Positions 32,991-44,338 of a DNA stretch of 64,000 bases are shown here, one piece after another. Each line of letters begins with the position of its first letter. Positions within the stretch are counted from its first letter, which is position 1. Under the pieces are notes generated by a model. That model did not search any database. It worked only from the letters and a program-made list of their open reading frames with translations, and was not told the DNA's origin. The position numbers and the translations under genes were made by a program. Source of the DNA: Smallanthus sonchifolius (lineage: Eukaryota > Streptophyta > Magnoliopsida > Asterales > Asteraceae); the NCBI GenBank assembly GCA_023525975.1, contig JAKNSE010000030.1, positions 124,001 through 188,000 of the forward strand. Direction: 5' to 3'.

Positions 32991-33514
32991 GTTAATGTAA
33001 CATCCCAAAATAAATGAGGATTTTAAATAACGGGTTGAACCGGGACGAACGGGATAAAAGAACGAGGCATAACGGGCCGGGCCGTTTGGGCCGGCAAACT
33101 TGAAGGAAGGGGGGGTTTCCTCCCTTTAAATAGCCAACACACACACCATTTCTCTCATTTGCAAGAATCTAGAGAGAGAAACCGTAGAGAGAGAAACCGT
33201 AGAGAGAGAAAGTTGGCGGATCGACCCGAGATTGAAGGAGCTTGTTGCTACTGAACTCGTGAGCAAAACCTCCGGATCAGAATCTCGAAATCAGGTAACA
33301 CCCGAACCAAATCTGAGTTTTTGTTCGTTTTTGGGTTTTCGGGTATTTTTGTGAAAATGACGGGTTTTTATAAACCAAATGAGGAAAGGGTTATAAATCT
33401 GGAATCACGAAAGGAAAATACACGTTTTGAATACAAAAAGTCCGGATCTTGACAAGATCGGACCTGCATGCGAAAGTTAGGGTTTTTGGGGAAGATAGCT
33501 GAGTTCTGCAAGTA

Positions 33515-33640
33515 TCGAAACTAGAGTTTCGAGTGGCCTGCAGGTGTCGAAACTAGAAGTTTCGAGTGACCTGCAGTTGTCGAAACTAGAAGTTTCGAGT
33601 GACCTGCAGTTGTCGAAACTAGAAGTTTCGATAGGTCTGC
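33515..33640 (+). repeat. CGAAACT/AGTTTCG dyad units in LTR1
   Basis: Four units of about 32 bp, each with the inverted repeat CGAAACTAGAAGTTTCGA joined by ctgcag-containing linkers. LTR2 (40070-40225) and LTR3 (46724-46880) have five. Confidence 0.88.
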
Positions 33641-33854
33641 ATCAGTAAGTGAAGTCAGTGTATTCACCTGTAACAGAACGAGTAAACCGTTAGAGTCGGG
33701 ATTTAGGTCTGATGTGTATTTAATTAATCAATTCAGATCGGAAGTGACGTTGTTGGACCTTTGTTTAGGACAACCGAGACTAGCTTATAAGGTGAGTTCT
33801 AGAAGCCCTTCTTTTAATGTTTTAATTAAATGTTTTGGGCTGGTGTGCATACAT

Positions 33855-34232
33855 ACGAAACGAGGTTTATGAAACGAGGTTTACGAAACGAGGTTTACGA
33901 AACGAGGTTTATGAAACGAGGTTTACGAAACGAGGTTTACGAAACGAGGTTTACGAAACGAGGTTTACGAAACGAGGTTTATGAAACGAGGTTTACGAAA
34001 CGAGGTTTACGAAACGAGGTTTACGAAACGAGGTTTATGAAACGAGGTTTACGAAACGAGGTTTACGAAACGAGGTTTATGAAACGAGGTTTACGAAACG
34101 AGGTTTACGAAACGAGGTTTATGAAACGAGGTTTACGAAACGAGGTTTACGAAACGAGGTTTATGAAACGAGGTTTACGAAACGAGGTTTACGAAACGAG
34201 GTTTATGAAACGAGGTTTACGAAACGAGGTTT
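33855..34232 (+). repeat. 14-bp tandem array, LTR1 (27 units)
   Basis: Exactly 27 units of acgaaacgaggttt, some starting atg. Because 14 is not a multiple of 3, translation gives a 14-residue periodic peptide; open frames across it are by-products of the repeat. No evidence it is translated. Confidence 0.97.
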
Positions 34233-34636
34233 ATGAACGATGCTTCCGAAAGGGGAAGACGAAACGAGTTAATGAGATGTTTACGAAACGAGGTTTACGA
34301 GATGATGTTTATAAAATATTTTGCCAAACGAAGTTGTGAAAGGTTTACGAATGAAGTGTTATTTAATAAAACGTACGAATGCTTTAACTAAAACGAGGTA
34401 AAGGTTTTTTATGAAAGTCACGAATGAACGAATCTGCCACGAGTTCCTACGGGAGCTAGAGTATGTATGTATGTATGTATGTATTGGCCTTACCTTACGG
34501 GGGGCCTTTGTGGCTGGCTAACGGTTGTACAACTGGTTGAGGATGGGGTGACGACGGTCGCCCATGGGATTACCGGGATCCCGATGGAAGGTACTATTCC
34601 TTGCGGGGAAATATTGCCTATGGTATGTTTAGTCTT

Positions 34637-35000
34637 CCTAGAGGTAACGAGCCTTAGGAGACGTGTGTATGGTCTACCTAGAGGTAACGAGCCTTAGGAG
34701 ACGTGTGTATGGTCTACCTAGAGGTAACGAGCCTTAGGAGACGTATGTTTAGTCTACCTAGAGGTAACGAGCCTTAGGAGACGTATGTTTGGTCCACCTA
34801 GAGGTAACGAGCCTTAGGAGACCTGGATGACGGATGACTTAGAGGTAGCGAGCCTTAAGTTCATCCGCTGGTATGTGCTGTCTACCTAGAGGTAACGAGC
34901 CTTAGGAGACATATGTTTGGTTCACCTAGAGGTAACGAGCCTTAGGGGACCTGTGTGACGGATGACTTAGAGGTAACGAGCCTTAAGTTCATCCGCTGGT
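34637..35000 (+). repeat. Tandem block in LTR1
   Basis: About ten units built on cctagaggtaacgagcctta, mostly 43 bp apart, with two longer variants containing 'gacggatgacttagaggta' and 'ttcatccgctggtatg'. Equivalent blocks lie at 41267-41630 in LTR2 and 47921-48285 in LTR3. Confidence 0.93.
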
Positions 35001-35498
35001 ATGCGATGTAAGGATTTGACGGTTACGAGAAGGCGCAGATTCGGTTCATATTGACTATTGTTACGATGTTATGTTACGATGTTTTGATGATGTTAAGTTA
35101 TTGCATGTTTTATGTACGCTTTTATTAAATGAAGTATGATGTTATGTTTTTGGCAAATATTTGATGTTAATGTTTTACGTTAAAACTAGAACTCACCAGC
35201 GTAGCTGACCTTCTTAGTATGCACATTCAGGTTAAGGGCAGGTTATGATGATGGACGGTGATGCTTGGCTAGCGATGAAGAGTTACCCGGCTGACACGAA
35301 GACTGGCATCCCGTTATGTTTTGATTATGTTATGTAATGAATGTTGTAAACAAAGTTTTACGCTTCCGCATGTAGAACAGTTATGTTATGTAATGAACGA
35401 AATTTTCCGCTGCGTTATTTTGATATAAGAGTTTAAGAACTGTTTGTGAATGAGTAAATCCAATAAGTGAGGCCTCCCGGGTTTGGGGCCTTACAAGT

Positions 35499-35510
35499 TG
35501 GTATCAGAGC
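35499..35510 (+). other. Primer-binding site, first internal region
   Basis: TGGTATCAGAGC, complementary to initiator tRNA-Met, three bases after LTR1. Confidence 0.93.
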
Positions 35511-37708
35511 AATAGTTTGAGAGATTTGGACACTCCCTGTGTCTGAACTTAAACTGAGAATGGGACCGAAAGCGGATGCCAGTACGGGTAACTCGAGCCA
35601 CAGCATCAGGTATGAAGGTAGTGTATATATATTTACATATATAGTATGCCTTAGGAAGTGTTAAGGTGAGGACTTGTGTTCTGATGGAATCACAAAGGTG
35701 GTCAAATAGAAATCGAAAGGTAGTGTAATGGTTAATTACAGATGGCCAGTGTATATTAACATCTTACAGTACTTATTGAATTTTATTTGTTAACTAGCGT
35801 GATGACATTAGATTCCTTGTCTTTTAAGAACGAAATGGAGGGAAGAATAGGCGGAAGGCGTGGTGAGGGTCGTACCGGATGACACGGTAGGATTCCCGCC
35901 CACCAAGTTTATAGTGAAAAGGCAAGAGTTCTTGCGGAACCGGAAGGTAGTGTGCATGAGACCGTACGAGTGTGATGCGAAATGTCCTCCGTTGTGTTGA
36001 CTTAGAGCGAAAGTGGTAAGAGGTGTCGATGAGAATGCCGGGACAAAATCTCAACTTTGAAGGGACGCGAGTATTAGAAAGTGTTATAAGAGGAACTAGA
36101 ATGCTCGAGTAAGGTAAATTGGTAATTTCGTTTGGATCCGCGAAATTGTGAATTTACAGGTGCACGTGCATGATGGTGAATCTTATGGTATTGATTAATG
36201 CTTACGTATCAGAGTTGATCCAATTACTCAACCACGACTACGAGATGTTAGTCACCCGAGTAACGATTAAGGAGATTGATGAACATCATTAGTAATGGTA
36301 ATGATGTCAAAGATGGTGTACCTTACAACGGTGAATGATGTCAGCAAGTACGAGCCACAGACAAGATGAGGAGGAATGAAACTTCGGTTTACCTAAGTCA
36401 GACGAGCATACGTATGAAGGATGCCAAGGAGCTAGGATGGGCTACGCTTAGCGCAAACACGTTCTGATGAATAAGAATCGGTCTACTGTTGAAGTATGCA
36501 TGAGCATGAAAGAAATAACCACACTAGTGTATGTCCAAAGAATATATGAGTGCACGAATGCACAAAGTGCATCTTTCCATGTAGAAGACAGTCCAAGACA
36601 ACTAATAAGGGTATCTGCTGAAATGAGAAAATAGATATACCAACAACAACAAGAGACGGAAACCGCGATGTTAATTAGGGCGTGCAGACTAAACCAAACC
36701 AAACCAAACCAGATCCGACCCAAGGATTGTTTGTCTAGAATGAATGTGAAGGACAAGTTTTGACTAACAATGTGAAGCAAGGCATGGGCACTAAGAAGAA
36801 ATTCAAGGCGACTCAGAGAACGCTCTACTATGTCTAAGTCTAATCAATAGCTGCGAGTGTTACTAGAATTGGAATGCCGTTGAGGGACCCACTGAAACTA
36901 GAAAGGAAATGAAAGTACAAGTGTCACCGTACGTGTCATCTATCCATAGTAAGACCAACGAATGTGACTTTAGAAGAAATGCATGCAGAAAAGGCTAACG
37001 GAAACGAGTAGCTAGAGAATATATATTGTCGGTCAGATGGGATGCCAATCCCTAAGACCATCCAGTGATATGTAGGAATAAGGGTGTTCAATGAACCAAC
37101 GATGTGAAACGTAAAACCTGACAAGTACGTTTGAAAGAAAGACTAGAAGGAGATTGTGTATGAAGATATGAATGAAAAGTTCGAGTGACTAGTGTGCCAT
37201 CTGAATGAATACCTTCCCGACAAGTTGAGTGTGATAAGGGATACCTCATATGTTTGGGGGATACCCGATACGGTTCCAACGGGAATGAAGCGATACGGTT
37301 CCTACGGGAACGAAGCGATAAGGTTCCTTCTGGAATGAAGCATATGGTTCCTTAGGGAACGAGACGATGTGGTTCCTTCGGGAATGAGATGGTACGGTAC
37401 CTTAGGAAACTTGATAGTAAGAATCATTCAGAAACGGGATATTATGATTCATTCGAGAACGACATGGTATGGTCCTTCAAGGACGAATGCACCATGGACA
37501 GCTTATGAGGTATACACAATGATCCAAATAGTTGAGAGACGATCGATAGGAACCGTCCAGATGGAAAGGTGGATAACCTGAACGAGGAGTTGAAATTATG
37601 GCCAAGGAGTCTTCTGTGGACGACTCCGAGTTTGATAAGACATTTCACATAGAATGACGATATAAGAACCCTAACGGTTAGATGTGAAAGACCGACTAGG
37701 GATGTACG
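35511..37708 (+). other. Non-coding internal region replacing gag-PR-RT, copy 1
   Basis: A start ATGGGACCGAAAGCGGATGCC at 35559, in the place of gag, runs only briefly. The next 2.1 kb has no frame resembling gag, protease or reverse transcriptase on either strand. At 37265-37470 it holds about seven units near 29 bp built on 'ggttccttcgggaatgag'. The same region is present almost unchanged in copy 2, so its state predates the duplication. Confidence 0.75.
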
Positions 37709-39528
37709 ATGCTGAAAAAGATAACGTCTATCAAGAACGAGAGAGGTATAGTCAAGACTACACAAGGATCTGTCAACGGGAGAGTGATTGCATATACGTC
37801 GCGGCAGTTGAAAGTTCACGAAGTCAATTATCCGACTCATGATTTGGAACTTACTGCTGTCGTATTTGCATTGAAAATATGGAGGCACTACCTCTATGGG
37901 GTGAAGTTTACTATTTACTCCGACCACAAAAGTTTGAAATACTTCTTCGAACAAGATGGTTGGAACTTCTGAAAGATTATGACTGTGAAATCATATACCA
38001 CCCTGGAAAGGCAAACGTGGTGGCTGACGCTCTAAGCCGAAAGGATGTGCCTACTCCTATTAGAGTGAAGGCTTGCCAGTTGGTGGTAACTTCAGATGTG
38101 ATGAGAGAAATTGAAAAGGCTCAAGATGAGACACTTAAAGAGGAAAACATAAAGAAGGAAAGGATGGTTGGCCAACAGGACAAGTTGGAATATAACACCC
38201 TTGGTGTTAGGACACGTTTTGGGCGAATATGGATACCTATGGGTGGCGAGCTTAGGACCAAAATCTTGGATGAGGCTCATAAGTCTCGTTACTCTATCCA
38301 TCCCGGTACCAATAAAATGTACCAAGATCTGAAGAGGGAATACTGGTGGCCTGGAATGAAATGTGATGTGACGAAGTATGTAAGCAAGTGCTTGACTTGC
38401 TCGCAAGTAAAGGCTGAACACCAGAAACCGTATGGAAAGATTCAACCACTTGACATACCAGAATGGAAGTGGGAACACATTACCATGGACTTCATAACCA
38501 AGCTACCTCGCACAGCTAAAGGTCATGACGCCATTTGGGTAATTGTGGACCGTTTAACGAAGAGTGCTCATTTCCTACCTATTCGCGAGGCGTTCTCGTC
38601 GGAAAGGTTAGCAGAGGTATTTATCAACGAAGTAGTAGCGCGGCATGGGATGCCCTTGACGATCGTATCTGACCGGGACACACGATTCACATCGAAGTTC
38701 TGGAAAAGATTTCACGAGTCGATGGGCACGAGGCTGAATATCAGCACGGCATACCACCCACAAACGGATGGTCAGTCTGAAAGGACCATTCAGACATTGG
38801 AGGATATGCTCCGTGCTTGTATTATTGACTTCGGTGGCAGTTGGGACAGCCATCTGCCGTTAGCCGAGTTCTCCTACAACAATAGTCATCACACGACGAT
38901 AGGCATGCCGCCTTACGAAATGTTGTATGGGAGAAGATGTAGAACCCCGGTTTGTTGGGGTGAGATTGGACAGAAGGAATTAGGAAGTCTCGAAGTCGTA
39001 AGAGAGACGTCGGAAAGGTTTGATCAGATCAAAGCACGAATGAAGGCCGCCCAAGATCGTCAGAAATCCTATGCGGATAAACGACGAAGGCCTATTGAGT
39101 TTAATGTTGGGGATAGAGTAATGTTGAAAGTGTCGCCTTGGAAGGGAATCATACGATTCAGAAAGAGAGGAAAGTTAAGTCCGAGGTTTATCGGACCATT
39201 CAGGATTATGGCACGGGTTGGTGAAGTCGCATATCGGTTGGAATTGCCTGATGAGTTAAGTGGGATTCATCCTACCTTCCATGTATCACACTTGCGAAAG
39301 TGTTTGGCGGATGAATCGGCTCACGTACCGCTTACGGACATCGAGGTCGACAACAGCTTTAACTACATCGAAGAACCTGTGGCCATCCTAGACAGGAAAG
39401 AGAAACGTTTACGTAACAAAGTTATCCAGTTGGTTAAAGTCCAGTGGAAGCACCGGAAGGGATCAGAAGCTACATGGGAAACGGAGACGGAAATGAAGGA
39501 GTCGTACCCTCAACTGTTTGACTTATGA
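37709..39528 (+). pseudogene. Gypsy RNase H-integrase-chromodomain, copy 1, frameshifted
   Basis: Same protein as copy 2 at 44339-46183 but broken: relative to copy 2, 25 bp are missing between 37954 and 37955 (copy 2 bases 44585-44609). This shifts the frame inside RNase H after DHKSLKYFFEQ. The rest (HHCC, D-D-35-E core and C-terminal chromodomain) stays open from 37879 in the other frame to the stop at 39528. It keeps the family-typical VSDRDTRF where copy 2 reads VSDQDTRF. Confidence 0.92.
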
Positions 39529-39568
39529 TAGGTTTCGGGGACGAAACCTATTGTAAGGGGGGTAGACT

Positions 39569-42125
39569 TGTAACATCCCAAAATAAATGAGGATTTTAAA
39601 TAACGGGTTGAACCGGGACGAACGGGATAAAAGAACGAGGCGTAACGGGCCGGGCCGGTTGGGCCGGCAAACTTGAAGGAAGGGGGGGTTTCCTCCCTTT
39701 AAATAGCCAACACACACACCATTTCTCTCATTTGCAAGAATCTAGAGAGAGAAACCGTAGAGAGAGAAAGTTGGCGGATCGACCCGAGATTGAAGGAGCT
39801 TGTTGCTACTGAACTCGTGAGCAAAACCTCCGGATCAGAATCTCGAAATCAGGTAACACCCGAACCAAATCTGAGTTTTTGTTCGTTTTTGGGTTTTCGG
39901 GTATTTTTGTGAAAATGACGGGTTTTTATAAACCAAATGAGGAAAGGGTTATAAATCTGGAATCACGAAAGGAAAATACACGTTTTGAATACAAAAAGTC
40001 CGGATCTTGACAAGATCGGACCTGCATGCGAAAGTTAGGGTTTTTGGGGAAGATAGCTGAGTTCTGCAAGTATCGAAACTAGAGTTTCGAGTGGCCTGCA
40101 GGTGTCGAAACTAGAAGTTTCGAGTGACCTGCAGTTGTCGAAACTAGAAGTTTCGAGTGACCTGCAGTTGTCGAAACTAGAAGTTTCGATGGGCCTGCAC
40201 CTGTCGAAACTAAGTAGTTTCGATAGGTCTGCATCAGTAAGTGAAGTCAGTGTATTCACCTGTAACAGAACGAGTAAACCGTTAGAGTCGGGATTTAGGT
40301 CTGATGTGTATTTAATTAATCAATTCAGATCGGAAGTGACGTTGTTGGACCTTTGTTTAGGACAACCGAGACTAGCTTATAAGGTGAGTTCTAGAAGCCC
40401 TTCTTTTAATGTTTTAATTAAATGTTTTGGGCTGGTGTGCATACATACGAAACGAGGTTTATGAAACGAGGTTTACGAAACGAGGTTTACGAAACGAGGT
40501 TTATGAAACGAGGTTTACGAAACGAGGTTTACGAAACGAGGTTTATGAAACGAGGTTTACGAAACGAGGTTTACGAAACGAGGTTTATGAAACGAGGTTT
40601 ACGAAACGAGGTTTACGAAACGAGGTTTATGAAACGAGGTTTACGAAACGAGGTTTACGAAACGAGGTTTATGAAACGAGGTTTACGAAACGAGGTTTAC
40701 GAAACGAGGTTTATGAAACGAGGTTTACGAAACGAGGTTTACGAAACGAGGTTTACGAAACGAGGTTTACGAAACGAGGTTTACGAAACGAGGTTTACGA
40801 AACGAGGTTTACGAAACGAGGTTTACGAAACGAGGTTTATGAAACGAGGTTTACGAAACGAGGTTTATGAACGATGCTTCCGAAAGGGGAAGACGAAACG
40901 AGTTAATGAGATGTTTACGAAACGAGGTTTACGAGATGATGTTTATAAAATATTTTGCCAAACGAAGTTGTGAAAGGTTTACGAATGAAGTGTTATTTAA
41001 TAAAACGTACGAATGCTTTAACTAAAACGAGGTAAAGGTTTTTTATGAAAGTCACGAATGAACGAATCTGCCACGAGTTCCTACGGGAGCTAGAGTATGT
41101 ATGTATGTATGTATTGGCCTTACCTTACGGGGGGCCTTTGTGGCTGGCTAACGGTTGTACAACTGGTTGAGGATGGGGTGACGACGGTCGCCCATGGGAT
41201 TACCGGGATCCCGATGGAAGGTACTATTCCTTGCGGGGAAATATTGCCTATGGTATGTTTAGTCTTCCTAGAGGTAACGAGCCTTAGGAGACGTGTGTAT
41301 GGTCTACCTAGAGGTAACGAGCCTTAGGAGACGTGTGTATGGTCTACCTAGAGGTAACGAGCCTTAGGAGACGTATGTTTAGTCTACCTAGAGGTAACGA
41401 GCCTTAGGAGACGTATGTTTGGTCCACCTAGAGGTAACGAGCCTTAGGAGACCTGGATGACGGATGACTTAGAGGTAGCGAGCCTTAAGTTCATCCGCTG
41501 GTATGTGCTGTCTACCTAGAGGTAACGAGCCTTAGGAGACATATGTTTGGTTCACCTAGAGGTAACGAGCCTTAGGGGACCTGTGTGACGGATGACTTAG
41601 AGGTAACGAGCCTTAAGTTCATCCGCTGGTATGCGATGTAAGGATTTGACGGTTACGAGAAGGCGCAGATTCGGTTCATATTGACTATTGTTACGATGTT
41701 ATGTTACGATGTTTTGATGATGTTAAGTTATTGCATGTTTTATGTACGCTTTTATTAAATGAAGTATGATGTTATGTTTTTGGCAAATATTTGATGTTAT
41801 TGTTTTACGTTAAAACTAGAACTCACCAGCGTAGCTGACCTTCTTAGTATGCACATTCAGGTTAAGGGCAGGTTATGATGATGGACGGTGATGCTTGGCT
41901 AGCGATGAAGAGTTACCCAGCTGACACGAAGACTGGCATCCCGTTATGTTTTGATTATGTTATGTAATGAATGTTGTAAACAAAGTTTTACGCTTCCGCA
42001 TGTAGAACAGTTATGTTATGTAATGAACGAAATTTTCCGCTGCGTTATTTTGATATAAGAGTTTAAGAACTGTTTGTGAATGAGTAAATCCAATAAGTGA
42101 GGCCTCCCGGGTTTGGGGCCTTACA
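39569..42125 (+). repeat. LTR2 (shared middle LTR)
   Basis: 2557 bp. It matches LTR3 in length, in dyad-unit number (five) and in 14-mer number (30 units, 40447-40866), and differs from LTR1 there. It has private changes such as 'gttattgttttacg' and 'ttacccagctg'. It serves as 3' LTR of the first internal region and 5' LTR of the second. Confidence 0.93.
40447..40866 (+). repeat. 14-bp tandem array, LTR2 (30 units)
   Basis: Thirty units. In the first two thirds the atg variant recurs every third unit, giving a 42-bp higher-order period that keeps each ATG in one frame. Confidence 0.96.
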
Positions 42126-42128
42126 AGT

Positions 42129-42140
42129 TGGTATCAGAGC
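42129..42140 (+). other. Primer-binding site, second internal region
   Basis: TGGTATCAGAGC, three bases after LTR2, identical to the first. Confidence 0.93.
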
Positions 42141-44338
42141 AATAGTTTGAGAGATTTGGACACTCCCTGTGTCTGAACTTAAACTGAGAATGGGACCGAA
42201 AGCGGATGCCAGTACGGGTAACTCGAGCCACAGCATCAGGTATGAAGGTAGTGTATATATATTTACATATATAGTATGCCTTAGGAAGTGTTAAGGTGAG
42301 GACTTGTGTTCTGATGGAATCACAAAGGTGGTCAAATAGAAATCGAAAGGTAGTGTAATGGTTAATTACAGATGGCCAGTGTATATTAACATCTTACAGT
42401 ACTTATTGAATTTTATTTGTTAACTAGCGTGATGACATTAGATTCCTTGTCTTTTAAGAACGAAATGGAGGGAAGAATAGGCGGAAGGCGTGGTGAGGGT
42501 CGTACCGGATGACACGGTAGGATTCCCGCCCACCAAGTTTATAGTGAAAAGGCAAGAGTTCTTGCGGAACCGGAAGGTAGTGTGCATGAGACCGTACGAG
42601 TGTGATGCGAAATGTCCTCCGTTGTGTTGACTTAGAGCGAAAGTGGTAAGAGGTGTCGATGAGAATGCCGGGACAAAATCTCAACTTTGAAGGGACGCGA
42701 GTATTAGAAAGTGTTATAAGAGGAACTAGAATGCTCGAGTAAGGTAAATTGGTAATTTCGTTTGGATCCGCGAAATTGTGAATTTACAGGTGCACGTGCA
42801 TGATGGTGAATCTTATGGTATTGATTAATGCTTACGTATCAGAGTTGATCCAATTACTCAACCACGACTACGAGATGTTAGTCACCCGAGTAACGATTAA
42901 GGAGATTGATGAACATCATTAGTAATGGTAATGATGTCAAAGATGGTGTACCTTACAACGGTGAATGATGTCAGCAAGTACGAGCCACAGACAAGATGAG
43001 GAGGAATGAAACTTCGGTTTACCTAAGTCAGACGAGCATACGTATGAAGGATGCCAAGGAGCTAGGATGGGCTACGCTTAGCGCAAACACGTTCTGATGA
43101 ATAAGAATCGGTCTACTGTTGAAGTATGCATGAGCATGAAAGAAATAACCACACTAGTGTATGTCCAAAGAATATATGAGTGCACGAATGCACAAAGTGC
43201 ATCTTTCCATGTAGAAGACAGTCCAAGACAACTAATAAGGGTATCTGCTGAAATGAGAAAATAGATATACCAACAACAACAAGAGACGGAAACCGCGATG
43301 TTAATTAGGGCGTGCAGACTAAACCAAACCAAACCAAACCAGATCCGACCCAAGGATTGTTTGTCTAGAATGAATGTGAAGGACAAGTTTTGACTAACAA
43401 TGTGAAGCAAGGCATGGGCACTAAGAAGAAATTCAAGGCGACTCAGAGAACGCTCTACTATGTCTAAGTCTAATCAATAGCTGCGAGTGTTACTAGAATT
43501 GGAATGCCGTTGAGGGACCCACTGAAACTAGAAAGGAAATGAAAGTACAAGTGTCACCGTACGTGTCATCTATCCATAGTAAGACCAACGAATGTGACTT
43601 TAGAAGAAATGCATGCAGAAAAGGCTAACGGAAACGAGTAGCTAGAGAATATATATTGTCGGTCAGATGGGATGCCAATCCCTAAGACCATCCAGTGATA
43701 TGTAGGAATAAGGGTGTTCAATGAACCAACGATGTGAAACGTAAAACCTGACAAGTACGTTTGAAAGAAAGACTAGAAGGAGATTGTGTATGAAGATATG
43801 AATGAAAAGTTCGAGTGACTAGTGTGCCATCTGAATGAATACCTTCCCGACAAGTTGAGTGTGATAAGGGATACCTCATATGTTTGGGGGATACCCGATA
43901 CGGTTCCAACGGGAATGAAGCGATACGGTTCCTACGGGAACGAAGCGATAAGGTTCCTTCTGGAATGAAGCATATGGTTCCTTAGGGAACGAGACGATGT
44001 GGTTCCTTCGGGAATGAGATGGTACGGTACCTTAGGAAACTTGATAGTAAGAATCATTCAGGAACGGGATATTATGATTCATTCGAGAACGACATGGTAT
44101 GGTCCTTCAAGGACGAATGCACCATGGACAGCTTATGAGGTATACACAATGATCCAAATAGTTGAGAGACGATCGATAGGAACCGTCCAGATGGAAAGGT
44201 GGATAACCTGAACGAGGAGTTGAAATTATGGCCAAGGAGTCTTCTGTGGACGACTCCGAGTTTGATAAGACATTTCACATAGAATGACGATATAAGAACC
44301 CTAACGGTTAGATGTGAAAGACCGACTAGGGATGTACG
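42141..44338 (+). other. Non-coding internal region replacing gag-PR-RT, copy 2
   Basis: Near-identical to 35511-37708, with one substitution noticed (44062 g, against 37432 a). The tandem ggttcc(t/a) units lie at 43895-44100. Confidence 0.75.

Larger units (their letters stand above)
32996..35495 (+). repeat. LTR1 of the tandem gypsy array
   Basis: 2500 bp. Contains a TATA-like ctttaaatag (33124), four CGAAACT/AGTTTCG dyad units (33515-33640), 27 units of a 14-bp array (33855-34232), a CCTAGAGGTAACGAGCC tandem block (34637-35000) and 'aactcaccagcgtagctgac' near the 3' end. Confidence 0.93.

Noticed and set aside
33830..34339. Open frame of 169 codons over the 14-bp array, and similar 147-183 codon frames at 40422-40973, 40427-40870, 47076-47627 and 47081-47524
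   Set aside because: They exist because the 14-mer lacks stops in most phases. The peptide is purely periodic and lies in LTRs.
34637..35000. CRISPR-like array of repeats and spacers
   Set aside because: The genome is a plant, the 'spacers' are themselves repeated, and the block lies within an LTR and is copied in all three LTRs.
36448..36780. Minus-strand frame of 110 codons in the gypsy interior (also at 43078-43410)
   Set aside because: No domain and no codon signature; an antisense open frame in the non-coding interior, preserved in both copies only because they are recent duplicates.
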